Shown here: piece after piece, positions 51,278-60,305 of the stretch
Layout: the number at the start of each line of letters is the position of its first letter
Numbering within the stretch: position 1 is the stretch's first letter
From: Occallatibacter riparius
Lineage (GTDB): Bacteria; Acidobacteriota; Terriglobia; Terriglobales; Acidobacteriaceae
DNA: 64,000 bases
Direction: 5' to 3'
NCBI RefSeq assembly: GCF_025264625.1
Contig: NZ_CP093313.1
Coordinates: forward strand, 5,828,001 to 5,892,000
Position numbers and translations under genes: made by a program
Notes under the pieces: model-generated
Told to the model about the DNA's origin: nothing
The model's input: only the letters and a program-made list of their open reading frames with translations
Database searches by the model: none

Positions 51278-52738
51278 ATGCGATTTCTCATTCTGTTATT
51301 CCTGGTTCCGGCCCTTGGAAGCGCCCAGGAGCATAACCACCCCGCGCCCGAAAAGCTGGGAGCCGTCTCCTTTCCCACCTCTTGTCAATCGCGCATGCAA
51401 ACGGAATTCAATCGCGCGGTCGCCCTCTTGCACTCCTTCGCCTACCCGTCGGCCGAAAGCGCGTTTCGAACCGTGTCGAAACAGGATCCCCAGTGCGCTA
51501 TGGCCTATTGGGGCATGGCGATGACTCATTTTCACCAGCTTTGGGACCTGCCGCCTTCGCCCTCTGATACATCCACCGCGCAGGAGGAACTCAAGCAGGC
51601 TGCGATGCTGGAAGAAGCTTCTCCGCGCGAGCGTGGCGCCATTCATGCGCTGAGCCTAGTGTTCAACAATCCTGAGAACCTCCCGTTCAGCGCGCGCGCG
51701 TTGCAATACGAAGCCGCCATGCGTGAGCTTGCAGCAGCAAATCCCGGCGATGTCGAGATCCAGGTGTTTTACGCGCTCGCTCTGATCTCCAACGCATCCC
51801 CTTCCGACAAGGAACATCGAAGGCAGAAGCAGGCCGCCGATCTGCTTGAACCGCTTTACCGCCAATATCCGAATCACCCTGGAATCGCCCACTATCTCAT
51901 TCATGCCTGCGATAATCAGGAACTCGCCGCCAGGGGTCTGCCCGCTGCCAGAGCGTATGCGACGATTGCCCCCTCGGCCCCGCATGCCCTCCACATGCCT
52001 TCGCATATCTTCACAAGACTGGGTCTGTGGGACGATTCAATCGCATCGAACCTCGCCGCCAGGAGCGCCGCACAACTGCAGGGTGATACCGGCGAGCAAT
52101 TGCATGCCATGGATTACCTGGTCTACGCCTACCTGCAGAGCGGACGCGACCAGGATGCCCTCCGCGTTATTGAGGATCTCAATCGAATGCAGAATCTCAA
52201 CCCTGCCTCGTTCAAGGTCGGGTACGCTGCGACGGCCATGCCGGTCCGGTACATAGTCGAACGCCATCAATGGAGCGACGCCGAGAAAATCACCGATCCC
52301 GCAGATTCCGCCCCGCCACAAGTGCTCGCGATCTCGGTGTGGGCTCGCGGTCTCGGATTCGCCCGCAATAAGCGCATCCCGGAAGCCGAAAAGGAAACCG
52401 GGACTCTGCGCCAGATAGAAGAGCGGCTCCGCGCCTCCGGAAACACCTACTGGGCGAGTCAGGTCGGCATTATGAAACTCGAAGATATGGCCTGGTCGGC
52501 GCAGGCCGCGAACAAGCCCAAGGAAGCTGCAGAATTGATGCGCAAAGCCGCCGATGACGAGGATGGGATTGAGAAGTTACCGCTCACGCCGGGGCCCATC
52601 ATCCCCGCGCGCGAACAACTCGGATACCTGCTACGAGAGCAAGGAGATATCAACTCGGCAACCGAGGCATTTCAGCTTGCCCTGGTAAATGCTCCCGGTC
52701 GGCGAGGAGCACTGCAGGGGGCTCAGCGCTCTCACTGA
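51278..52738 (+). CDS. Secreted TPR-repeat protein
   Basis: 486 residues. Signal peptide MRFLILLFLVPALGSA (1-16). Helical repeats throughout: an opening QTEFNRAVALLHSFAYPSAESAFRTV repeat, several 34-residue units up to EQLGYLLREQGDINSATEAFQLAL, and a conserved HPGIAHYLIHACDNQELAARGL and APHALHMPSHIFTRLGLWDDSI core that marks a TPR family common in Acidobacteria. The end (GALQGAQRSH) is a few residues shorter than usual. It probably acts as a scaffold; no enzyme motif. It stands inside the G-tract array, with repeat units on both sides. Confidence 0.8.
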   Translation: MRFLILLFLVPALGSAQEHNHPAPEKLGAVSFPTSCQSRMQTEFNRAVALLHSFAYPSAESAFRTVSKQDPQCAMAYWGMAMTHFHQLWDLPPSPSDTSTAQEELKQAAMLEEASPRERGAIHALSLVFNNPENLPFSARALQYEAAMRELAAANPGDVEIQVFYALALISNASPSDKEHRRQKQAADLLEPLYRQYPNHPGIAHYLIHACDNQELAARGLPAARAYATIAPSAPHALHMPSHIFTRLGLWDDSIASNLAARSAAQLQGDTGEQLHAMDYLVYAYLQSGRDQDALRVIEDLNRMQNLNPASFKVGYAATAMPVRYIVERHQWSDAEKITDPADSAPPQVLAISVWARGLGFARNKRIPEAEKETGTLRQIEERLRASGNTYWASQVGIMKLEDMAWSAQAANKPKEAAELMRKAADDEDGIEKLPLTPGPIIPAREQLGYLLREQGDINSATEAFQLALVNAPGRRGALQGAQRSH

Positions 52739-52851
52739 ACGCAACATCGCGAAAGCGCTCAAGGAGCCAAATCTGGAATGCCGGGCGAATGGGCCGCCTC
52801 GCGCCGACTAGAGGTACCTCGATGATCGGTTTAGCCTGCGCCCGTGCGGTT

Positions 52852-52926
52852 TCGGGAGGGGGCACCTCTGCTTCCTCGCCGAAAGGGTATGCGGGGGGAT
52901 TTCTATGCGTGTGCCGGCGGTCACAG
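52852..52926. repeat. Downstream member of the G-tract repeat family
   Basis: TTCGGGAGGGGG...CCTCGCCG (52852-52881) resembles 50983-51020, and TGTGCCGGCGGTCACAG (52910-52926) matches the palindrome at 51119-51135 in all but one base. The 398-base gap 52739-53136 otherwise holds only the PadR module 2 promoter. Confidence 0.65.
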
Positions 52927-53068
52927 TTCGCCGACTCATCCGGATAGGCGAGGTTTCGATGAGCTCTCGCCTGAACTCATGATTCCGGATTCCCGCACCT
53001 TCGCGTTTTTGGAGCTTGCTAATAAGCAGGTCAGCGTGGGAGTGGCTCGAATGCTGCTCGCTCTCCCC

Positions 53069-53135
53069 TTGACATCTAGGGTAGGCTGGCGCTAGCCTCT
53101 GTCTTACCCTTGCTGTCTAGGGTAAGACAGAGGCT
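53069..53135 (+). promoter_or_regulatory. PadR module 2 promoter and perfect 16-bp inverted repeat
   Basis: TTGACA at 53069-53074 with TAGCCT (53093-53098, 18-base spacing) as a possible -10. A perfect 16-bp inverted repeat (arms 53094-53109 and 53120-53135, 10-base loop) starts in the -10 and ends one base before the ATG; the ribosome-binding sequence GAGG is inside the right arm. TCTAGGGTA occurs twice (53075-53083 and 53116-53124). Confidence 0.8.
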
Positions 53136-53136
53136 T

Positions 53137-53463
53137 ATGGCAAAGAATGACCTGCAGGGCGCGCTCGATCTCCTGATTCTCAAGACTCTCTCGCAACTTG
53201 GGTCCATGCACGGCTACGGCATCCTGATGCACATTCGGCGCGTCAGTGATGAGCTCCTCATTGTAGAGGAGGGCTCGCTCTACCCCGCACTACACCGAAT
53301 GGAGCAAAACGGCTGGGTACGCGCCAGCTGGGCCATGACCGATTATGGGCGCAAAGCCAAGTGGTACGGATTGACTCGTGCGGGCCGGGAACAACTAGCC
53401 AGCCGCGAAAAGAACTGGGCGCAGGTCGTTAAAGGCGTCGATGCAGTTCTGCGTTTTGCATGA
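53137..53463 (+). CDS. PadR-family transcriptional regulator (module 2)
   Basis: 108 residues from ATG 53137, which follows GAGG and matches the usual family start. Winged-helix features: LQGALDLLILKTLSQLGSMHGYGI, LIVEEGSLYPALHRMEQNGWVRA, KWYGLTRAGREQL. An in-frame TTG-type start at 53110 would add nine residues encoded within the inverted repeat and is unlikely. It is followed by the ADOP permease after 8 bases. Confidence 0.92.
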   Translation: MAKNDLQGALDLLILKTLSQLGSMHGYGILMHIRRVSDELLIVEEGSLYPALHRMEQNGWVRASWAMTDYGRKAKWYGLTRAGREQLASREKNWAQVVKGVDAVLRFA

Positions 53464-53471
53464 GGTGAACG

Positions 53472-56159
53472 ATGGCACTCTTCCGACGGATCCTATCGCT
53501 GGGCAGCCGCGCACGCATCGAGGACGAAATCGATGCGGAGTTGCGGGAACACATGGCCATGTGCGTCGACGACAACGTGGCCCAGGGCATGAGCCGCGAA
53601 GATGCGGAACGCGATGCGCGACGGCGCTTCGGCAATCCCAGAGTCATGCGGGAGCGTGTCTCCGCGGAAGATGCCTCACTAGGCCTCGTGAGTCTCTGGC
53701 AGGATGTGCGGAGCGCCGCGCGGGTCTTTATCAAAAGCCCAGGATTCTCCCTCGTTGTGGTCGCTACGCTAGCGTTAGGCATTGGCGCCAACACTGCTAT
53801 CTTTCAGTTGATCGACGCGGTATTGCTGCAATCGCTGCCAGTGAAGAATCCGCGGGAATTAGTGCAAGTGCGCGTCGTCAATTCGGATGAAGCGCGCGGA
53901 AACCGTACCACCGGCTATCCAGCGGTAACTAATCCCATATGGGAAAAGCTGCGCGAAGACCACCAGGGGCTCTCCGGAATCGCGGCGTGGCGGGATACCG
54001 GTTTTTCTCGTGATTCGGGCGGTGATTCCCGTTTTGTAGATGGCCTCTATGTAAGCGGCGGGTTCTTCGACGTGCTCGGGGTCAGGCCCATTGCGGGGCG
54101 GGTCTTCACAGCGGCGGACGACCAGCCGGGGTGCGGATTGCCGGGTGCGGTAATCAGCTATGGTTTCTGGCAGCAGGAGTTTGGCGGCCGCCCGGCGCTC
54201 GGTCAAAAGCTGAAACTCAACGACAAATCCGTAGAGATCATCGGCGTTACGCCGGCGAACTTCTTCGGTGTTGCCGTGGGAAACGACTTCAAGGTGGCGG
54301 TGCCCATCTGCTCGCAACCCTATCTTGAAGCGAAGAATGTTCTGAACGCGAGCACCCAGTGGTGGCTTTCCATCATTGGAAGGCTCGATCACGCGTCGTC
54401 GGTTCAGCAAGTGGCAGCGCATCTGGGGACCATCTCGTCGAGCATCTTCGCATCTACGATACGGGCAGACTATCCATCGGAAAGCATAAAAGACTATCTC
54501 GCGATGAAGCTCACCGCTGAGCCTTCGGCGGCTGGCGTTTCCATGCTGCGCACCACGTACTCCAATCCCCTGCGGTTCTTGTTGGCTATTGCAGGCGTGG
54601 TGCTGCTGATCACGTGCGCCAACCTCGCCAGCCTGATGCTGGCCCGGACCACCGCGCGCGAACGGGATATGGCGGTGCGGCTGGCCATAGGCGCGAGCCG
54701 ATGGCGGCTGATCCGGCTGGTCCTAGGCGAGAGCTTGCTGCTGTCAATCGCCGGAGCTTTGGCCGGTGCAGCCCTGGCTCAAGCGTTGAGTCGCGGGCTA
54801 TTGGCATATCTGAAAATTTCTCTCGACTTCAGGCTGGACTGGCGCCTCTTTGCCTTTCTGCTCGCAATCTCATTCCTTACGTGTCTGCTCTTCGGGTTGG
54901 GCGCGGCACTGCGGGCTTCGCGTACACCTCCGGGAGCGGTTATGAAAGCGGGAAGCCACGGCATGACTGCAAGCCGGGGGCGGCTAGGCTTTCGCGGAGT
55001 GCTGGTCGCGTCGCAGGTGGCTCTCTCCCTTGTCCTGCTATTCAGCGCGCTCTTGTTCACTCAGAGCCTGCGCAAACTGATGACCGAGGATCCGGGCTTC
55101 CAAGCCAAAGGTGTGCTGATTACGTGGTTGGATTTCGCGCGTTTGCAGATACCCATTGATCGGCGAGCCGCATTTCAGCGTGAGTTGCTGGATCGAATCC
55201 GATCCACAAGCGGCGTGGATAAGGCAGCCAACACCAGCATCGTGCCGCTGGGGGGCGCGGGATGGGACAACGCAGTGTGGATTGACGGCCGTGACTCACC
55301 CCAACGGCAAGACTCGAATTTCAGCAGCATCAGTCCGGACTATTTCAACACGTTACGCATTCCTATCGTCGCCGGGCGCGATTTCAATGATCACGATTCA
55401 AGCCAATCTCCTCGAGTGGCCATCGTGAACGAAGCTTTCGCCAGGAAGCTCGGGCTGGGCGCAAATCCGATTGGAGCGCGCTTCTGGCGTGAGGCAACTC
55501 CGTCACACCCTGCACAGCTAAACGAGATCGTCGGGCTGGTAGGGGATACGAAATACCACAATCTCCGCCGACCCGCCGAACCGATTGCCTATCTGGCCAT
55601 CGCGCAGGATAGCGATACGGGGACTGACATGCAGGTCCTGGTCCAATCCAGGCTGCCGCTAAATACGGAGGAGCAGGCGATCCGCCATACGTTGCAGAAC
55701 GTGAGCTCAGCGATAAGCTTCCAGTTCGATGGGCTGCAAGATCAGATTCAAGGCTCACTGCAGGCCGAGAGTCTGCTGGCAACGCTCTCAGGATTCTTCG
55801 GCGCGCTGGCTGTGCTGCTCACCATGACGGGGCTGTATGGCGTGATGTCTTATACGGTGGCGGAACGGACGACGGAGATTGGCATTCGCATGGCTCTCGG
55901 CGCGCAACGCGCAAGCATCACGGCTTTGATTCTCAGAAAGGCTGCATGGGTTCTGGTTGTTGGCTTGGCGCTGGGTGCGTGCATATCCCTCGCAGCAGCC
56001 AGCGCCGCCGGCTCGCTCCTCTTCGGATTGAAGCCTCGCGATCCCGCTACTCTGGCCGCCGCTGCATTGCTCCTGACGGCAGTTACGCTGCTGGCCAGTG
56101 TCGTTCCTTCCATGCGCGCGGCCAATGTGAATCCGATCGACTCCCTCCGCTCTGAGTAA
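53472..56159 (+). CDS. ADOP-type ABC transporter permease (module 2)
   Basis: 895 residues, with the same architecture as the module 1 permease: N-terminal ADOP domain (IDAELREHMAMCVDDNVAQGMSREDAERDARRRFGNP), MacB-like domain, FtsX block, second MacB-like domain, second FtsX block ending ANVNPIDSLRSE. The coupling segment ERDMAVRLAIGASRWRLIR and its C-terminal twin TTEIGIRMALGAQRASI are both present. No ATPase is nearby. Substrate unknown; it is under the PadR encoded just upstream. Confidence 0.92.
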   Translation: MALFRRILSLGSRARIEDEIDAELREHMAMCVDDNVAQGMSREDAERDARRRFGNPRVMRERVSAEDASLGLVSLWQDVRSAARVFIKSPGFSLVVVATLALGIGANTAIFQLIDAVLLQSLPVKNPRELVQVRVVNSDEARGNRTTGYPAVTNPIWEKLREDHQGLSGIAAWRDTGFSRDSGGDSRFVDGLYVSGGFFDVLGVRPIAGRVFTAADDQPGCGLPGAVISYGFWQQEFGGRPALGQKLKLNDKSVEIIGVTPANFFGVAVGNDFKVAVPICSQPYLEAKNVLNASTQWWLSIIGRLDHASSVQQVAAHLGTISSSIFASTIRADYPSESIKDYLAMKLTAEPSAAGVSMLRTTYSNPLRFLLAIAGVVLLITCANLASLMLARTTARERDMAVRLAIGASRWRLIRLVLGESLLLSIAGALAGAALAQALSRGLLAYLKISLDFRLDWRLFAFLLAISFLTCLLFGLGAALRASRTPPGAVMKAGSHGMTASRGRLGFRGVLVASQVALSLVLLFSALLFTQSLRKLMTEDPGFQAKGVLITWLDFARLQIPIDRRAAFQRELLDRIRSTSGVDKAANTSIVPLGGAGWDNAVWIDGRDSPQRQDSNFSSISPDYFNTLRIPIVAGRDFNDHDSSQSPRVAIVNEAFARKLGLGANPIGARFWREATPSHPAQLNEIVGLVGDTKYHNLRRPAEPIAYLAIAQDSDTGTDMQVLVQSRLPLNTEEQAIRHTLQNVSSAISFQFDGLQDQIQGSLQAESLLATLSGFFGALAVLLTMTGLYGVMSYTVAERTTEIGIRMALGAQRASITALILRKAAWVLVVGLALGACISLAAASAAGSLLFGLKPRDPATLAAAALLLTAVTLLASVVPSMRAANVNPIDSLRSE

Positions 56160-56200
56160 GCAGGCGGAGGAAGCTGCTCAGCCGATGAAAGTGTTAATTC

Positions 56201-56398
56201 ATGCGTAATCGCCAAAGTACTCCCCGACACCTAAGTGAGATCTTCATATCTCCGTTCGCGGTGTTCTGTGCGGCATCGCGCGCATCGATGTTCTTCGTTA
56301 TTTCGGTGCTGCTCGTATCGGTGGCATTTCTGGCGTCGTGCATCCCGGCTCGGTGCGCAATGCGGGTTGAACCTGTTGAAGCACTTCGGTGCGAATGA
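56201..56398 (+). pseudogene. C-terminal remnant of a third ADOP permease
   Basis: 65 codons whose second half (ISVLLVSVAFLASCIPARCAMRVEPVEALRCE) is the typical last helix and tail of ADOP permeases (compare NVNPIDSLRSE just upstream). The first half is unlike a permease, and no PadR or N-terminal domain precedes it. It is probably left by recombination between duplicated permease genes. Confidence 0.7.
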
Positions 56399-56417
56399 GT
56401 TCTGTCAATCCGGAGTT

Positions 56418-57803
56418 TCAAGATGCTGTCGCGTTCGGCCCGGAGGACTGAGGGAGAAGGATTTCTATTCTCAAGCCGCGAGGCGTGGCGAGTTCTGCAT
56501 GGATGGTTCCACCGTGCATGCGAACGACGCGGTCAGCGATGGCCAGACCTAAGCCCGTGCCGCCTGACTGCCGATCGCGGGCTGTGGCGACTCGATAGAA
56601 CGGCTGAAAGATGTTGCTGAGCTCAGAGGCTGGAACGCCGGGGCCGAAGTCGCGCACGCTGAGGCGAATGCTGGGCTTGCCTGACAGAGTCTCGCACTGC
56701 AGGCGAACTTCGACGGTGGTTCCGGCGTCGGTATAACGAATCGCGTTGCGGATGACATTCTCGATGGCGCTGCGGAGCAACTCCGCGCTGCCCCACACCA
56801 GGCATTGCCCGGTGGACGTGAAGCTGATGGCTCGGTTGGATTGCCGCGACTCGAATTCGGCGTCGCGGACAATCTGCGACAGAAGATCCGTTAGATCGAC
56901 TTCGGCCATTGGCTCCTGCGGCGCTCCGATGTCGAGTTTTGCGATGGTGAGCAGGCGGCCGACCATCTCATCGAGGAGCGTGATGTCGGCCTCCATCTGA
57001 TCAAAGGCTGGATCGTCGCCTTTGCGCTGGCGACCCAGATCGAGAGCGACATTCAAGCGCGCCAGGGGCGATCGCAACTCGTGCGAGACATCGGAAGTAA
57101 GCTGCCGCTGGCGTGAGATCAGTTCTTCGATACGGGAAGCCATGGTATTGAAACCGCGAACGAGCTCTCCGAATTCGTCGCGGCGCTCGGAGAGCTCGGG
57201 GCCGGCGCGCACGCTGAGATCGCCAGAGGTGAGCCTCTGCGACATTTCCTGGAGCCGCAGAATGGGAGTGGTCAGGTAACGAGTGAGTAGAGAGCAGATC
57301 AATCCCGAGACGAGCAGAGCAACGCCCCACTGCAGAAGGATGGCATTGCGATTCATTCCGACCGCTGCGCGAGGACCGGCGGGAAGCTCCGTTGCGAAGA
57401 TGTAGCGGCTGCCGCTTGGGCCCGAGATCATCGACGCCGCTCGCGCGATGCCGTACTTCATGCTGAAGTCGGAATCGCGGGAGACGGTCACGCGGGACAC
57501 CATGTCACGAAAATCGTCACAGCGGGTTCCGGCCAGGACTTTTCCCGCGGAGTCGAAGAGGCAGGAAGCCAGGTGCGTCTGCTGCGCAATTCGATCGAGA
57601 TAGGCTGATGCAGAGCCGATGCCATTCCGTTCGGCTGTCTCGACTGCGACCGTTCCTGTGTAGCGGGCCGTGTCGCTCAGAGTGGTGTGCCATCGCGAAG
57701 GGACGCTTCGCGGCTCAAGGATGAATGTGAGTAAGAGCGCAGTGCCGGTGGCAATGACAGTTACCCAAAACGCCAGAAATATTTTTAGAAAGAGGCTACG
57801 CAT
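56418..57803 (-). CDS. Sensor histidine kinase, CpxA-like
   Basis: 461 residues. Two membrane helices (about 5-28 and 155-175) enclose a periplasmic sensor region of about 125 residues; HAMP (about 178-230), H-box SDVSHELRSPLARLN, then N-box NVIRNAIRYTDAG, G1 DFGPGVP and G2 GGTGLGLAIADRV. The first helix and HAMP resemble CpxA. The start is ATG 57803 (MRSLFLKIFLAFWV), overlapping the regulator gene by 8 bases. Signals envelope stress in relatives; here the stimulus is unknown. The ADOP genes next door are plausible but unproven targets. Confidence 0.92.
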   Translation of the reverse strand: MRSLFLKIFLAFWVTVIATGTALLLTFILEPRSVPSRWHTTLSDTARYTGTVAVETAERNGIGSASAYLDRIAQQTHLASCLFDSAGKVLAGTRCDDFRDMVSRVTVSRDSDFSMKYGIARAASMISGPSGSRYIFATELPAGPRAAVGMNRNAILLQWGVALLVSGLICSLLTRYLTTPILRLQEMSQRLTSGDLSVRAGPELSERRDEFGELVRGFNTMASRIEELISRQRQLTSDVSHELRSPLARLNVALDLGRQRKGDDPAFDQMEADITLLDEMVGRLLTIAKLDIGAPQEPMAEVDLTDLLSQIVRDAEFESRQSNRAISFTSTGQCLVWGSAELLRSAIENVIRNAIRYTDAGTTVEVRLQCETLSGKPSIRLSVRDFGPGVPASELSNIFQPFYRVATARDRQSGGTGLGLAIADRVVRMHGGTIHAELATPRGLRIEILLPQSSGPNATAS

Positions 57804-58500
57804 GATCGGCGTCCTTTGGGTGGGATCGCGGCGCAAACAGGTAGCCACTGCCCCGAACGGCCTTGATCCGTTGGCCGTCTTGCGGTACGCCCAGTTTTCT
57901 GCGCAGATTGCTCACGTGGACATCAATGACGCGATCGAAGGGGCCGAGCTTCCGGCCTAAGACGGATTCGGTGAGCCGTTCGCGTGAATGAACGCGGCCC
58001 GGTTCGCGCATGAATACGTCGAGCAAGGTGAATTCCGCGCTGGTGAGGTTCAGCGGAGAGTCCGCCAGCCAGGCTTCGCGCAGCGCAGGATCGATGCGCA
58101 GATCGCCGACAGCCAAGGGTCCGGAAGGGGCTTCGGCTCGGGCGGTGCGGCGCAGGATAGCGCGAATACGGGCGATGAGTTCGCGGGGATTGAACGGCTT
58201 GGGCACGTAGTCGTCCGCACCCATTTCCAAGCCCTGGATGCGATCTGAGTCTTCACCGCGCGCGGTGAGGATCAGGACGGGGATGGGCGAGGTTTTGCGC
58301 AGCTGCCGCAACACGTCAAGGCCACTCATGCCGGGCAACATGAGATCGAGGACCACGAGCTCGTATTCCTTGGAGAGGGCGCGTTCAAGGCCGCGTACTC
58401 CGTCGTGCACCGTGTCGATGGTGTAGCCCTCGGTTGCCAGCCGTTCAGCAAGCAGTTTGCCCAGTTGAACGTCATCGTCGACGAGGAGAACCCGGTCCAT
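57796..58500 (-). CDS. OmpR-family response regulator, CpxR-like
   Basis: 234 residues. Receiver domain with acidic pair Asp8-Asp9, phospho-acceptor Asp52 (VVLDLMLPG), Thr in LILTARGE and Lys in YVPKPFNPREL; OmpR-type winged helix (about 130-228; LTSAEFTLLDVFMREPGRV, VIDVHVSNLRRKLG, KAVRGSGYLF). First gene of the two-gene operon with the kinase. Confidence 0.95.
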   Translation of the reverse strand: MDRVLLVDDDVQLGKLLAERLATEGYTIDTVHDGVRGLERALSKEYELVVLDLMLPGMSGLDVLRQLRKTSPIPVLILTARGEDSDRIQGLEMGADDYVPKPFNPRELIARIRAILRRTARAEAPSGPLAVGDLRIDPALREAWLADSPLNLTSAEFTLLDVFMREPGRVHSRERLTESVLGRKLGPFDRVIDVHVSNLRRKLGVPQDGQRIKAVRGSGYLFAPRSHPKDADHA

Positions 58501-58689
58501 TTCCTAAACGCCTCTAACCCGGATCGTAGTTCATCCGGTAACTCAGCGGGGCGGACTTTACCTAACTTTACTTTTCTTCACCAAGCTATATCGCACGCTC
58601 CTCCAACCGCTGCTGGAATCGAAATGTGGCCGATGCATCGATTGCCGCGAGCAAGAGGCACAGCGCAATGGCCCACAGGAGGAGAACTC

Positions 58690-59115
58690 ATGACACGGTC
58701 ATTTTTCGCAAAATCGATGTTCGCGATTGCGATCGCCGGTGCGGCAATCTCACCCAGCATGCAGGCCCAGAACGATGCCGTCACTGTGACGGTTCCGTTC
58801 CAGTTCGCCATGGGCACGCAGAGCATTGCGCCGGGCACCTACCAATTCAGTCTCACATCGAGTCAGTACGTACTGTCCGTCGTCAACTTGAAGACGGGGC
58901 ATGCGGAGATCTTTAACGTGCGTCCTGAGCGGCGAAGCGAAACGGAAAAGCGCGGGAATCTTATCTTCCGCAACTCCTCGGGCGGACGCGTTTTGAGCGA
59001 GGTTCACTTCCCTGGCACCGATACATTTTCAGAGGTAATCGAGCGGCGTCAGTCCGCCAGGACCGAAACAGCGCGGTCGGCGACGAGCAATTCAGGATCT
59101 GTGGGGCGGCGCTGA
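58690..59115 (+). CDS. Small secreted hypothetical protein
   Basis: 141 residues with a signal peptide (FAKSMFAIAIAGAAISPSMQA, about 6-26) and a compact beta-rich body (VTVPFQFAMGTQSIAPGTYQF, SVVNLKTGHAEIFNVRP, SGGRVLSEVHFPG). A family found repeatedly in Acidobacteria with no known role. AGGAGG stands 7 bases before ATG 58690; the open frame upstream overlaps the response regulator gene on the other strand and is not coding. Confidence 0.8.
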   Translation: MTRSFFAKSMFAIAIAGAAISPSMQAQNDAVTVTVPFQFAMGTQSIAPGTYQFSLTSSQYVLSVVNLKTGHAEIFNVRPERRSETEKRGNLIFRNSSGGRVLSEVHFPGTDTFSEVIERRQSARTETARSATSNSGSVGRR

Positions 59116-59158
59116 CGGTGGAGCTGACGACTTCGACGAGTTCTGGAGAACTGACGAC

Positions 59159-59938
59159 ATGAAAATAAATTTATCCAACCTGACTCTTCCAACCAAGTTG
59201 ACCATCGCGGGCCTGATCGGGTGTGCGCTTGCGATCTGGGTGCAGTGGGTGTCGGGCGATGCTTCGTATCCGAAGTTCCCACCAGGGCCGGTGTTCTTTA
59301 TCGCTGTGGCAGCCATTGTGGCGTTTGCCGCGCGATGGTGGTGGACTCCGCTGATGGGTTCGCTGATTGCGCTTCTTGTCACGACAGGGTGGTTCGCACG
59401 GCTGCCGAGAAACATGCAGCATCTCACGCACCCCGGGAGCATTGGACACTTCGCTCCCGGAATCTTTCTGGGCATGCTGGCACAGATCCTCTCGCTGCTG
59501 CTTGCGGACGTGGCGGGGCTGGTTGCGACGGTGGTGAACTATCGACAGAGAGAACACGGAACCGATAGCCCGAAGATGGTGCTTCGATTCTTCGGCGCCA
59601 TCTTTGTGCTGATGGGTGTGGTGGTTGTGGCAAGCCGCCTGCACAGCGATCGCTATCACAACATGATGCACATGGTTTGGGGAGCGCTGGCAGTAGGAGC
59701 GAGTTTCCTCTCTCTGAAAGCGGCGAAACTGTACTGCATCGGGTCAGGGTTCTTCTATCTGACGCTGGCAGTACTCGGATTAAGCCTTGGCGATTCCGCC
59801 GCCGGGAAGGCATGGCAGGCGGGACCAATGTTGCTGCACACTGGGGATCATATTTTCCATTTGGCACTCGGCGGCGTCTTTTTTGGCTTTGGGTTGATTT
59901 CGGGCCGAGAGCGGCGGTATCAGGAAAAACCCGCATGA
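59159..59938 (+). CDS. Integral membrane protein, DUF4383-like C-terminus
   Basis: 259 residues with seven or so membrane helices. The C-terminal half (HNMMHMVWGALAVGASFL, CIGSGFFYLTLAVLGL, LLHTGDHIFHLALGGVFFGFG) resembles DUF4383 proteins with their His-x2-His helices; the N-terminal half has three helices without a recognised family. Function unknown. It is 43 bases after the small secreted gene and probably cotranscribed. Confidence 0.6.
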   Translation: MKINLSNLTLPTKLTIAGLIGCALAIWVQWVSGDASYPKFPPGPVFFIAVAAIVAFAARWWWTPLMGSLIALLVTTGWFARLPRNMQHLTHPGSIGHFAPGIFLGMLAQILSLLLADVAGLVATVVNYRQREHGTDSPKMVLRFFGAIFVLMGVVVVASRLHSDRYHNMMHMVWGALAVGASFLSLKAAKLYCIGSGFFYLTLAVLGLSLGDSAAGKAWQAGPMLLHTGDHIFHLALGGVFFGFGLISGRERRYQEKPA

Positions 59939-60169
59939 TTGGCGATCTTCCTCGGCTCAGCGACTCTGCTGACAGCCGAGCAACTCCGGTTTGGGCCAGC
60001 TAATTCTCTTTCGCGGGCCGAACATGTCGGACGCGCAGTTCGACTCCGACGGCCTGATTTGTGCAGCGCGATCAGAACGGACTGAAGAAGGTGCTCGAAC
60101 GATAGTGCTGCATTTGGATTCGGGGTAGATGTCCGAGGCCAAACGGGATAAGTGCGGGCTGGAAGGCCT

Positions 60170-60250
60170 GAGTAAACGATTGCCGGTCGAAGAATGCTGA
60201 TCTCGCCTTTATACTTCGTTGACAGTGGGAATTGCCGAGTAAACGCTTGC
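60170..60250 (+). promoter_or_regulatory. Direct repeats and -35 upstream of the GH54 gene
   Basis: GAGTAAACGATTGC (60170-60183) and GAGTAAACGCTTGC (60237-60250) differ in one base; a third GTAAAC follows at about 60253. TTGACA at 60219-60224 lies between them. GTAAAC-type half-sites are common for LacI-family sugar regulators. The 367-base gap 59939-60305 holds nothing else recognisable. Confidence 0.4.
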
Positions 60251-60305
60251 TCGTAAACTACCACTCCCTCGCTCAGAGGCACATTGGCAGACAGGTGGGA
60301 TCAGC

